Part shown: piece after piece, positions 23,673 to 36,800 of the stretch
Layout: the number at the start of each line of letters is the position of its first letter
How positions within the stretch are numbered: position 1 is the first letter of the stretch
Source of the DNA: Solenopsis invicta
Taxonomy: Eukaryota; Arthropoda; Insecta; Hymenoptera; Formicidae
Direction: 5' to 3'
Assembly: GCF_016802725.1 (NCBI RefSeq)
Contig: NC_052673.1
Span: 11,481,037-11,545,036, forward strand
Length of the DNA: 64,000 nt
The notes under the pieces: model-generated
The model's input: only the letters and a program-made list of their open reading frames with translations
The model's database searches: none
What the model was told of the DNA's origin: nothing
Program-made: the position numbers and the translations under genes

Positions 23673-24866
23673 ATGAAGCGTGCGACGAGCGCATCCGTTG
23701 CGGCCGCCACGGCCGCCGCGACGCAAGTGCACCATCAGTCCAGGATCCAGGAGTTGTTCTCTCCCGGATCAATGCCGACGGCGGCGATGACGACAACGAC
23801 GACGACGAGCACGAGCGCGACGACGATTGTCGGCTCCTGCGCGGATGAGTTGGATAAGCAAATCACAACGATATCCTCTCGGCTCGAGCCGAAGGGCTCA
23901 CCGAAGATCAGTCCCGGAACGGGCGACGACAACAAAGCCAAGTCCACGGTGATGTCGCGACTATTAGCCGTCGATTCCGACAACTACATGCTGCGTAAGG
24001 CCGCCGCGACGGCGACGACGACGGCTACCAACGGCGCTACGGCGCCGTCGTCTACTACCTCGTCATCCTCGTCATCGACGTCATCGTCGTCGTCGTTGAA
24101 TGGCTCCGCGAGCATGCAACTGCAACGGCAGATGCAAGGTCTCGCTATCGGATCGGCCACCGCACCGTCAATCCTCGCGACGTACGGCAACAGCGGCGAC
24201 CACGTCGTCAGTCAGCTGTACGACGTCGCGCGGGCGACGTCCAGATCGATGGCGACGTACGTGTCGCCCAGGTGGTACACCGCCAGTAATAATAACCAGG
24301 CGACTAGGCAGCATCGGGACGGAACGGCGGCGGCAGCGGTAGCGGTGGCGGCGGTGGCTGCGGCCGCGCAACTCGAGGAGCAATCCTTGCAGCAGTTGCA
24401 GCTGCAATCGCGTACGGCGACGTCGACGCGCGACGACGCGACGACGCCCGCGGTGTCGACAGCGGCGGACGGTGTCGAGAGCGAGCTCGGTTTCACGAGG
24501 CTGGTGTGCGCGAGACCGGTGTCCTTTCATCGATACATGTGTTGGTGCAGCGCGCAACAGCAGCAGCAGCAGCAGCAGCAGCAACTGCAGCTGCAGCAGT
24601 CTGCCGTGGCGGAGGGCGTCGACGTGAACTCGATCGGTCGCGCGAAGGGCGGCAGGGGTTTAGCCACCCACGAGGGGTTGGCAACGAGACGAATGGTGCG
24701 CGATGATAATAGTAATAGTCTATGTTGCTGTATGTGCGGTTCTCTATGTCCTGCAGAGTGCCACGCGTGCTTCCACATCGTGTGCTCGGACTACAGCAGC
24801 CAGCACCTGTGCAAATGGACTCACAAGGGTCACGCGCTACCGGGCCAGGTTCACGACAAGGACAAG
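23673..24866 (+). CDS. Pi3K21B: Exon 1: low-complexity N-terminus with a Cys/His-rich knuckle (residues 1-398)
   Basis: The frame opens at an ATG in the context GACGATGA and encodes 398 residues. Low-complexity tracts are visible: Thr-rich at about 40-51, Ser-rich at about 126-141, Ala-rich at about 219-232, and ten Gln at 295-304 followed by a mixed Q/L stretch. Residues 351-387 carry ten Cys (351, 352, 353, 355, 359, 363, 366, 371, 380 and the pairings among them) and His 364, 368, 378, 384 and 387, with C-x2-C and H-x2-H spacing that recalls a B-box-type zinc fold without matching it fully. The exon ends AAG|GTCAGT in phase 0, the only donor that keeps the SAM exon in frame. The tracts suggest a disordered, fast-evolving N-terminus. 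Function unknown; the start is less certain than the rest of the gene. Confidence 0.72.
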
Positions 24867-27800
24867 GTCAGTAAGTCAGTGCTTCCTCGTTACATTACAG
24901 ACAGCGTACCGTTACAATTAATTATACTTGACTTACGCTTACGGCTTTCGATATCTTGCATCACATTTCTTTCTGAAATGATTTTTTTACCAAATAGTAA
25001 GACGAGTCTCGGAATATATTTCAGGATGTTTCTCAGAATACATAGCGGTACACCGAGAACAAGAGATACTTAAAAATTTATTTGTATATAAATTTATTTC
25101 AATGAAATAAGTCTTTATTTAAATGTGACGAAATAAAATTTTATTCTTAGTAAATAAACCAATTAATAAGATATATTTCACAGAAATGTATATTGCATTA
25201 TCACAATTAAATATTTTTTATAACTAATAAATATTGAAGAAAATATCACGAATAACGCAAATTTGCTTGCTAATGATTTTAACTTTTTTTTTCTCAGTTT
25301 TGATAAGTATTTATTCAAGGAATTTTATAGAAACCTTCTTATCAGAATTTATAAAAATCCAGCTACGGTATATTATTAATAAATCTTTGTTCTTATTGGT
25401 ATCTAATATTCTTACAACGTATAATAATTCGTTTTATAACTTGTACTATGACACTTAAAGCGACAGAATTATCTCTCGAGCATGCATTATCACAGTTCAG
25501 CGAAACAAAAAGTCACAAAATTCTCGTGGGATATTTAAGGCAAAGTACATAGTACTTACGATGAAAATCCAGATGTCGAAATAGAGTTTTTCATCTGTAT
25601 CAAGACAATGCGATAGTGTGCGGAAATATCAAGCTCGGAAACTCGAAAGTAATATTGCTGAAGATAAGAATTTATCTTTGATTATATTGCGGTGATTGAC
25701 GCATTATAAAATGCAGAAAATTTTGACGTGCAATTTTGCACGTAAAATCGGTAATACGGAAAACATGAATTTTTTATTGCAGTATGAGATTTTCTCCTTT
25801 TGATTTTCGTTTTATTTGGATAAATATGTTAGTGTATTTAATTTTTCATCTTTCACTAAATGAAATCATGAGAACTTTTTATCGTAGTTTGATTAAATCT
25901 TTTCATTTTTTGATTAAATGTAAATAATCAAGAGTTTAAATATCGGATTAAAATAATGATTTCGTCGTATCGATATAAAGAAGATAACAATTTCTATTTC
26001 GAATCGTTCAAATCTATACAAGTATATATGATTCCCATATACTATTACAAAACTTTTAGGGTAAATTTTAAATTTTGTAATTACATAAATTTAATATAAA
26101 CATTTGATTTTAAATATAACATTTAACATTATATTTTGTTTTAACATAAACGCACGAATGACATATCATTATAATGAGGAGATTCACTCGAAGTTCGACA
26201 ATATAACTATTTAAATTTATTTGATAGCATCTGCCACAAAATTGTGATAGAAAAAAGAATGTAAAGGATCGTCTCTTTCTTTTTTGTAGAAATTGATAAC
26301 GCGAAATACTTGAATTAAAACTGCATATTTTTTAATAACATTACAAAACATAATAATATTTAAATTTATCGATTTCATAAGCGTATACATTTGACAGATG
26401 ATAATTTATCAGATACTTATGTCGTAATATCGATTTTTTAAATAAAAGTATACATTAATCTTTTGTGAACTAGAGATGGAAAAAAAATCAACATGGCGAA
26501 TCATGTGGAGTATGTCATACCCTACTCATACTATACTTCATCATAAGCATACTAATTTAGTATGACAGTAATTCCACTGTCATAACATCGATTTTTATTC
26601 CTTAAGATGTAAAACTAAAAATAAAACAAAATAATAAAAAGATATTAAATTCTTTAAGCTTCAAAAATAAGAAAACAAAAAGTAAGAAGGTGTGTAAATC
26701 TTACTGAGATATGTCACATCCTACTTAGCTCACGGTTAAAGATGTACGAATACGTGTCATATCTCAAAGTATTAACAAAAATTTTAAAATTTTATAGATC
26801 GTTTTATCATTACGTTGAGTATATATATAAAATTTAAACATATTTTTCTTATTAGTTTAGAAATTATTTAATTTTTCGTTTATTTCTGATTCTTACATAA
26901 AATTTTTACTTGCATAACGTTTTATAACACTTATTTGCAAATTTGGTGAAAAAGTAGCATTACAACCTAAATCAAATTTTTTTATATTAATAAAACTCTG
27001 ATAAATATTTGCGCAAAGGTTTATTTCAAGATTTATTCATCTATTCGTTTAAAAATTATTTGTCTGTAGCAAAAACTGTAGCAAAATAAGATAATTTTCA
27101 ATACAAAAATTATAAACCAAATTTTTTAATGTTTTTATTTTTATCAAACAATAAAAAATTTTAGTCGCGAATGTTCCGATTTTACGGCTAAAATTGGAGC
27201 ATTCGCGATTAAAATTTTTTATCGTTTGATTGGGAAAAAAAGAATAAATTTAAGATGCTATCACTTTTTAAATTTTGATATGTTTTAGCTCGTATTGTAT
27301 AACCAAAACATTAAAGAATTGAAATAATATGAATTTCATGTTTTATTTAGAAATTCAAAAATTAGAGAATTAAAAATAGTAATTCTAATAACAGTATCAA
27401 TAGTAAATTGAAAGGTTTTTTTACATAAATTATGTTACGTAAATAATTTTGTTGAAAGAATGATTAGTAGGTGAAAGTTCTTGAAATGAAATTAATCATC
27501 TAAATGCGGGAGGCGATAAATCATAATCTTACACAATCTTTATCACAATTTAAGAAAACTGAAATAACCTTCGAAGTGATACAGAGCGGCAAGGCATGAA
27601 CAGATTAAGTGGACTAAATCTGATGTATGTATGTATATGTCTAATTGCAGCATAACAAGAGTCATCACAACGGACGATGTTATAAGAAAGTCAATACTTA
27701 CGCAGGTCTTAAATTTGCTTTCTAATCAAGTTTAACAAGTTAGAAGCTTAATTATTTTAGCGCATGCTTGTACTCCTATGTAGATTCGTTTTTGGTTCCG

Positions 27801-30800
27801 CGAGTGATTCGGTGGATCGGTGCACGGCATCGATCGCTGCAAAACAAACAAAAAACCCTCTTCGAAGAAAAGGCGTCCTGTAAACGTCACTCGACTCAAC
27901 GTATCACGGCGGGATTTCCGTCGCAGAGATGATGATTTCCGCGAACCAAGTTCCCCGTGGCGAGCATCCTAGATTAGCGAGTCGAGTCGCAAAAATTCGC
28001 GACGTCGGCGATTTAATTCTCGCGCGGTGTCGGTGCGGGATGTGTAGGGCGCGCGCGCGCGTGAGAGAGGTGGCGAGGAAGAAATGATCTCTCGACGGAG
28101 ATTAATCGAGCGCGTCGATCGCACGGACGGACGGACGGGCGGACGTGTGCGCGCGGATTATTCGGACGAGGACGACAAGCGAGGGTTTATCTCGCGGCTG
28201 TCGTCATATCGCGGACTCGGGGTTACGGCGAGAGGTTACGTTTTCTTTTTTCTGCGCTTTTTTACGCTCTCGCTTTATCGGACTCTTGCGTTACCCGATA
28301 GTGGAGTGGCACGGCGAGGCGCAGCGCGGGACGGCACACGGAGATGTCTCTTCTCTTCTTCGCGTCACCACGTCCCTCCTCTTTGTCCCGTCCGCCGCGC
28401 CTCCGATTGCGCGTCGATTTATCTAATCGGACCTGGCTGGCCGCGTGGTGCGTTAAACGCTTCGCGACGCGTCTTATCTTCAGGATCGAGAAAATCCGGA
28501 GACGCTTCTCGCGCGCGGTTTTTACGTAATCCTCGACGATCGGCAGCAGATAACACCACTTGTCCGGACAGAGAATAGAGTCGCCCGCAAGAAAAAAAAA
28601 AGAACGCTAGACACACGTTTCCATTGCTTTTTGTTGCCTTTTTTTTTTTTAATTTACGTAAGGATGAAATACGCGTCGATATTACGCACATATGCAAAAA
28701 ATAATCGTTAACTGAGATTCTTAATCATCAATCATAGAAGATTAGTACAGCAGAGAGTCTCCTTAACTTTGACCCTATGGGGTGATAAGAGCGGAATGCC
28801 AAAGTTATAGAATACCCTCACCACAGCACGAGTCTACCAATCACCGTGTACTTAACTCGCGTAAGTACACGGTGATTGGTAGACTCGTTTTGTGGTGAGG
28901 GTATTCTATAAAAGGAAGGGGTATGATATTAGTGTTTGTCACAATAAGAATAAGTAAAAGGCTACTGAGAGTACCGCGCGGCTATTTTTGCGCAAAGTAA
29001 ATTGGTCAGTCAATAGACAAAAAATTCCTTTATTCATTCCGATAATGTTCGAACGTTTCGACTCTCTTTGGAGTCATCACCAGCGTGAGACAAATTTCAA
29101 ACAATACGCACAATAATATTTCTAATAGTAATAGCGATTAATTATTTGGCCATCGTCGATCCGATATGCGGCTGAGTCACTAACGGTTTGCCGGACCCGA
29201 AGTGCAACTTTCCCACCGTGTATGTAGATAGAGGAGATGGCTTGATCTCCCACCAAACGAACCCGACGAAGACCAGCGAAGCCGTGGATAAAAAGAACTC
29301 GACACACTTTTAATCCATATCAGTATTAAGATTTCCGCAATCGCAATCGATCAGACGTTTCCAACAGCGCTGCTTACAAGTGACCTATTAGTGTTTGTGA
29401 AAGTACGTGTGAAGGAATGCAAAGATTATAGAGGGCCAAAGTTAAGGGGGTTCTACTTTATGGAAATATTGATAAGATGGAAATATCATTACAATTGTAT
29501 GACGATATAGCGTGCCGCTTTTGTTATCGTCGTCGAGGGCTTAACCATTCGTCGATAATTAAATAAAGATCACTGATAATATTTGAATTTTCCATTCAAT
29601 TAAAACTGACGGATATTTTGCGTTAATGAACTAATGTACACACTCAACTTTTATTTATTTCTAATTTATATGTTTAATGCATTATGTAAATGGATGTTTT
29701 AATATATTTGATGTTCAGAGAAAGCTTTGAGGATAATTAAATGTAGGAAATTTACAAAATAAACTGCAGCGCTATTGTAGCGGATCAATTTTCAGTTAAC
29801 TAATCGTGTAACGATGCGGAGAAATATGATTAGGTGTTCTCTGAGGCTCGTCATAATAGAGACAGCTTGTATCGTAATCAAACCGTAACCATGTCAAATG
29901 TACACGTGAAAACAGATCTGAGTGATTGAACTTTTTTTTAAAAAAGTAATTGACACTTTTATTACGGAGATAATTACGAGAACCAACTCACTGGAATTTC
30001 TTGAAAGACACAGAAACACACGAAAGATATCTTAATTGAATCGGGAGTTTATCTTAATCGTGACAGAATATATTGCTAATAACAATTTTATTAGATATAT
30101 CACGTTGTGAAGTATCGTTTAAAAAGCTAAATTATTCAAAAATGGGCCATTAATGCAAGGTAACCATTACAGAATTAATTAACAGAAAATGTAAATTTAA
30201 CGAAGCGCTTTTTATAGCCGAGGAAAAAACCTAGATATTTTAAATCAGACGTATATCTGAGGAGATCTGCATTATTATTCCGACTTTCACTCTTCTAGTT
30301 TGACTGATTAACGAGAGGCGATTATCCAAATTTGTTGCGCGAACCGTTCCGTAAAGCGGTTCTGGAATTACTATTTATAGACAAAATTAATGGTATTGTT
30401 GCACTAATGAAGACAAAAATATTCCAATAGATCGTGACGAAACCGGAAATCGTCGCGCATTTCTCATTTGAAAATCTCAAGGATCATAAGCGCGCGTGCA
30501 CATTTCAGCTGGCAAACAGGACAACCTGGCTCATTATTTGCTTCCGTTTGCAAAGAATCGATTAATCATGCGCATTAAAGAGGATTTTACTCGGCTCACT
30601 GTTGACGATATTTTTTGGGTCATTTTTATCCATTGTCAAGAAAAAGTCGATTCTAATCTAAATCTTAGAGTCATGCTTAACAATTTTGTGACAATTATTT
30701 CTGCCGGGACAAGTATAATATATACATGACAGTTAATATAATTCGAATTTTGTCACTTAATATCAATTTCAGATATAGTTACAAATATACTTGATATTCA

Positions 30801-33800
30801 AAATTAAAAGGTCGCGAGAATGACTCTCTGATAATCGAAATAATGCGTATTTTTCCGCTATTAACTTCAAAAGTGAGATATTTTGCATAGAATACGTAAC
30901 CGTAATTACGAAAACAATTTCACCGAAAGATTATTACGATATTACTTCATTCGCCCAGCAACTTCGCTTTCCCCCCCCCCTTTTTTTTAAAATAATTTAC
31001 ACGATCTCTAACCAGGTTTATCTGTAGCCATGTAAATGCATTTCGAAGTGCACGCGTGTGTGCGTGCTTCCTCGTGCGCAAGTGAACTTGGCTCGATTAG
31101 TCGTCGCTAATTTCTGTACCATCGATGCCCACCTACGATTTACGTCTCGTTTCTCTGTTCGCAGCCTGTCAGTGAGTGGACGTCGCTCAACGTAGTTGAA
31201 TGGATGTCAGCCCTAAATCTGTACCACTATGCGGACGTCTTCAAGTCGAAGGACATCAAAGGCAGCGATCTGCTTCATCTGGATCGGGAAAAGCTCATGG
31301 TAAGCCGATCATCTTAATTAGTTATTAGCATACCGGTCGTTCATATATCTCGGGATTAAAGTGGCCAATGCCATTCAGCGGAAGAGACTTGAGAAGCCGC
31401 TCCGAACGGAGGAGCTTCGAATGTGGGACGTTCAAAAGACTGCTGTCCGTATTAAATTATTGTAATCAAAATTAATTTTATTTTATTAGTAAATCACACG
31501 CTTTATGCTGCTTTTACCATAACACAGTAATCCTGATAATAGCAAGTAGATTATAATAATTTACTGAAAAGTAGACACTTAATGAGGAAGGAGGAGGGGG
31601 AATAGGACATATCATGAAACCATTATAACGTACTCTACTTAACTTCGGGTTTTTTTTTTACGAGATTAGTGTGCCGATTTGGAAGCGATGTGGAATATTA
31701 ACTAAAAATGCGATATCCTTATAAAATATAAGATTAAAAATGTCCAGTTAAAGCAATTCGTAAAAAAAAAAAATCCAAGCGAAGATTAAACGAGATGATT
31801 TTGCTTTCTAATATCTTTTATCCATATTCCGTTAATTGCAACGGAATGAGACTAAATCGACTTCTATTGACTCTATACAGTAGAACCTCCTTAATTTTGG
31901 CCCTCTATAATCTTTGCATTCCTTCACACGTACTTTTACAAACCCTAATATCGTACCCCTTCCTTTTCTAGGATACCCTCACCACAGCACGAGTCTACTA
32001 ATCTCCGTGTGTACTTTGCTCGCGCAAATACACGGTGATTGGTAGACTCGTGCTGTGATGAGGGTATCCTATAACTTTGGCATTCCGCTCTTATCGTTCC
32101 ATAGGGTCAAAGTTAAGGAGACTCTACTGTATTAATTTCGAAATAGTTTTCGATTTAATGAGCAATAAATACACTGGCCTCGTTTGTGCGAGTTCACCCA
32201 TCGGCAGCTAATTACTTTATTATGGAATTTTTCTCGAATTTATCGATAACTCTAAAAGCACCAGCGGTTTTGCTAATGTGATAACCGGCCATTTTCTCCT
32301 TGATCAGTTAATCCTTTCGTATTAATCGACCACGATTTAGAGAAATGCGACTCTTAGACGCTTATTAGAACTAATTAGCAGTAGGAATTAATGCACTGTA
32401 CCGAGCTACTGTGCAAAGAGATTACGCGGAAGTCTGTTTATTTACGTTATTATCAAACGTAGAGATTTCCGTTCGGAGAAACTGTTCCGCGAATCGAGCG
32501 ATCTAGCGGGGCGCTGTTCGATTTTTGCGATGAGCACTAATGATCGCACACTCACGTGACAGAACCGTGCAAAAAAAAAGTGCAAATGAAGTCTCTTGCA
32601 TTTTCGTGTCCCACTTGATTGAAACTTAATTCTGCGGCAAACAACCGTCAGCAATTTGTTCTGAGCTATATTCCTACTTTTAGAATGCGCGCACATTCAA
32701 ATTCTTCTGGTTTAAATTCGATATATATTGCTGGCATGCAAACTCAAACTCGTGGTATATTTGACCGAATATCCGTCTTATGACCGATAAATTTTGTGGT
32801 TTTTTTTGCGTTATAAACTTTTTTTTTATTTTATTTTATTTTTGAAAGGAAGAGAAGTTGTATTAAAACGTTTTATTTTCATTTCAATGTTTATTGTCAC
32901 GTTCCGAAATTAAACAACTCCCCCTCGGGCTGTATAAAAATTTGCTAATATTTTTTTTCGATTCTTACTTTTTTCTATATATTTATGAATATGATGGAAC
33001 ATATTTTCATATGAGATTCTAGTTTCACAATTTTTTATACGACAATCTGTCATCTGACAAATCTTAACACGTACCTCCAAGTTCTAAAATAAAAAGACAG
33101 TGAAATCCCCCCCCCCCTCCTAAATCTTGTATTGCAAGTGATAAAATCTCTCGATGCCTTTCCGTTTTTTTTTTTTTTTTTGTGTGTTTACCGAATCATC
33201 AGTCCTTGATTCTCGCTCGTTTCGAGTCGCATCGGCAGGCGAAGGCGGAATCGCGCGATCGAAAATTCTTCGGCTAATGCTCGACAGAGATGATGACCTC
33301 GAGTCGAGAGTATCTGGACGACGTTTTCCTTGGCCCGTTGACCTTGTAATTGCCCTGTAGCGTCTACTGGTGCGCCACAATCAAGTCTTTATCGAATCCT
33401 CCTCTCCCGACATATCTTTCTCTTCTACCCGTTCGGCGTCGATTTTTCTTTATCGTCGATTTTGAACGACCCGGAGCTTTCGAGCGCTTTCGGATGTATC
33501 CCTTGTGATATATTTATCGCGCTTTTTACCGACGTAAAGTTGCGCTTTCGCGGCAAGGGGGTTCTCTATTAAGACGACACAATTTTTGCGTGCGCATCCC
33601 GTCGCGTCTCTATTGCCACGCGCCTATCCCGATTCCGACGCAATCGGTGGCGCCTTTTACATCGCTCTCAGCGCAAAACATTGCGGTAGAATTACCGCAT
33701 AATGCATGAAAATGCGAAATATGTAATTTAACGTGCTGCGTAGTATCGCGATAATTCATTATTTACAACTCCTCGCGTTTTCGTTATTTCGACATAACGA

Positions 33801-36800
33801 TATATTTATTATCGCGTCTGCCATTATTATTTTGTATCGCAACAAATTTAACGACATAAAAAAAAACGATTTTATTTTAATACTTGTGTTAAGTTTTAAG
33901 GAACGCCCCCACGCGAAATAATAGGGAATATTAAATTTGCTGTAATAATCGCCGTATAATGCGCTTGTTGTAAAGAAACGTTCAATTACTGAAAGCTAAA
34001 ATACATCTTCAAACATAAAGATGTGAAAGACGTTACATCTTACGATTGATAACGCGCTGAAAAAATATTAGATAAATATTGCAATCGTGAAAGTGTAACC
34101 TTCAATATCGTAAAATAAATTCTGTTTTGTGAAATGTATCGTATAAAAATAAATTTCATTGAAGATGAGGATTATTTTTTTTCAAACCTCATTGACGAAG
34201 CCCAAAGTTGTTTTTATGAGATTTTATATCTATTGTTTATGTATACGTATAAAATATCTGTTGATTAAGTTTTATTTCTTATTTTTTCCCTTCCCTAATC
34301 ACCGTGCCGTGTTGCCGTGCACGCTTAAAATGCTAAATAAATGCAGCCACAAAAGAAAATGCGCACACGTATCGCCGTAGCTATTAAACTCTACGAGACG
34401 TCTGCAGTTCTACGGAGCACAATGCAAAGGCGCTTTTTTCCTACGTTGCAGGACGCGGTGCCCGATGAACGGAGAATTTGTTCATAATGATTCAGTGGCG
34501 TAGCTGGGATTATTGTTTCCTTTATGCGAGTCTCAATGTCGTTACATTGTCTTCCTATTGGCACGTCGCTGTTAGGATACACGTTAACGTCGAATTCATA
34601 ATCTGTCTTTTCAAACTTGCGATAGCACAAACGTGTTGGACGATGGAATTAAAAAAAATATTTGCTTTGATACTGTTATTCCTCTGGACAGTCTCCTCTT
34701 CTGTCAGCTGTGCCCGATCGATATCGAGCTCAGCTGTAGCCGATCGATACGGGACTGTTGACAGGAGATGAGAGAGTAGAAGATCGTTTCCAAGACGGCA
34801 GTCTGTCAACAAGCAGACATCTTAAGTTCCGACCGAGATTCCGGTATGAGACGAACGCATTAAGAGAGCGGTTCCGAGGCTTTATACTCGTTCAGTTACC
34901 GTGTCATGGTGTGCGAGTGTTTTCTCAAGTATTCGGGAGTGTTCATTGAAACTCTTTGAATTCTTAAATTCACATTTTTTTTCCACGACCGCAATAGAAT
35001 GAAATGCCTCGTACGTAACAGTACTATGTTAATCTTCCGTGGTTCAATGTCTTTTTCCCTACATTCTTAGTTCAACCGGGTCACTGACGCCTGATAGCGT
35101 TTTCGAAAGGGTTATCGGATTAAAAAAAATTCGAAGCAATTCTCATACACTTTTGCAACATTCCAGAATACAATTTCACAGTTGTTTGACCCGAGACGTT
35201 TTTCATTTGTCTCGTACGTATCGAAGTTTGAAGCAGAATAATTGAAAACTGAAAATTCACTTGGGCCTTGAAATTATGACGTTGAACCGCGGGAGATCGA
35301 AGCGGGAATGCAACGTAACAATTTCATCTTTCGGCGGCGTCTTCCGTCATTTTTAAGATACGAGGAGACCGATAAGCGAACCGATAGTAGCGAGTTAAAT
35401 TCCTTTCATTCTCGCCGCGCGGTAGCTACGCCGCTGTAATGATCGCATCGTGCATGCGTTTTCCCCGCGCGTTACCACGCGCCGCATTATCATAATTATG
35501 CGAGAGGCCCGCGCGCGGAGTAACGGGTCGAGACGGACAATCGAATTACACCGGCCGGCCGTATTGGCCCAAGTTCTCGCACCGATGTTCGCCGTGGGAA
35601 AACGGGCGTTTCTTCGGACTGTAATTACGCCCGCGTTTTCCACGCCGGCGGCGACGACGGCGGCGGCGGCAGCGCGGCGGCGCGAGGCGGTAATTGCGCT
35701 TGTTCACTCACGCGGGCGTATAATAAAAGCGGCTTGAATTACAAAAATCCGTAGTGGAGTCACGCCTGAAAATCCGGGCGCGGGCTAAATTAGCGTTAAT
35801 TAAAGAGACCGAATCGCCCGTCCACTGATTGATAATTGCGCGGAACCGCTACTGGGGACGTGAAGCTAATGTCACATCCGGGATTCGTTCGCCTTAATCA
35901 TTATTGCGATTCTTCTTGAAGAGTCGGACGAAGTTCTCCTTATTATTCGCTCCGACATGTTCCCCTTCGATTTGGAAGCAAAGTCGCTGCCAACTTTTAT
36001 GTATTTCAGAATCAGTCGTACAATGAAAAGAACAATTTCATTATAGTATTTAAAAATTTAGTTAGACGCAGATCAGAAAATAATTTTATATTTGACTATC
36101 GAAATAATTACGTAAGACGTTCAAGGATGATGTTACTATTGTAAGAAATTTTGACATTCTAGCAACTTGTTTAAACGTCCAATATAAATTTCCCAATGGT
36201 TCAACATAATTATTTTCAGTTCTGTATTTCAGCAAAATTATCCTTTCTGTGTTTAAATTACAACCAAGTGTCTTCTTCGATTTTAATAATCTTTGGATAT
36301 TAAAATGTAGCAGAGATGCAAATAGACACCTTTTCTTTTTTGTTTCTTTTTATGAGTGTATTCTCGCATGTTCAGAGGATAAATCCTTTGAAAAAAATTG
36401 ATTATTTTTCTCGAAGCGAATATCATCGAAACTATAAAGCATAAAAAAATTTTTTTTAATCAAAGTTGGATGGTATAAAAATTTTTTCAACTTTTATCGA
36501 AAAAATTTTTTTGTAATTCTATTTAAAAAAGTATCTTTATCATTATTATAAAGTACTCTTGAAACCATTTTTAGCTATTATTAAAAATCTTTTTATAATT
36601 TGGATGTTGGCTTCGAAAGAAAATAACCGATATTTTCGAAGGGATGTTTTACGTGCGAGAATGCATTTATATAAAAAAAAAAACTATGTGTCTCTTATTT
36701 TTGTCAATATTTTAACGTATACAAAGCTTATTAAAATCGGAGGGCGAGACTTGGCTGTGTTCCTTTGTTCCTTAGATCATCGATTTCCGATTATCAATCT

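Larger units (their letters stand above)
24867..31164 (+). other. Intron 1 (6.3 kb)
   Basis: AT-rich to about 27.7 kb, including the hairpin at 27143-27230. A CpG-rich patch follows at 27780-28590, then MITE family 4 with its nested insert, then AT-rich sequence to the acceptor. No coding exon recognised. The 164-codon open frame at 28084-28578 lies in the CpG patch and shows no domain. Confidence 0.7.

Noticed and set aside
23984..24684. Minus-strand open frames with Asp, Val, Leu or Ala runs across exon 1
   Set aside because: They are antisense readings of the triplet repeats encoding the Ser, Ala and Gln tracts.
24867..25073. Read-through extension of exon 1 to a stop at 25073
   Set aside because: Sequence past 24866 becomes AT-rich and non-conserved in character, while the donor at 24867 joins the SAM exon in frame. 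Possible only as intron retention.
28084..28578. 164-codon + strand open frame in intron 1
   Set aside because: High-GC composition gives long chance frames; overlapping frames and no recognisable domain. Treated as a possible CpG-rich regulatory patch.
28940..29100. Hammerhead-ribozyme-like core on the minus strand (TGATGACTCC...GAGTCGAAAC)
   Set aside because: The conserved C before TGATGA is a G here, two extra bases separate the stem from GAAAC, and I could not place stems I and III or a cleavage site. Kept only as a stem-loop motif of the inserted element.
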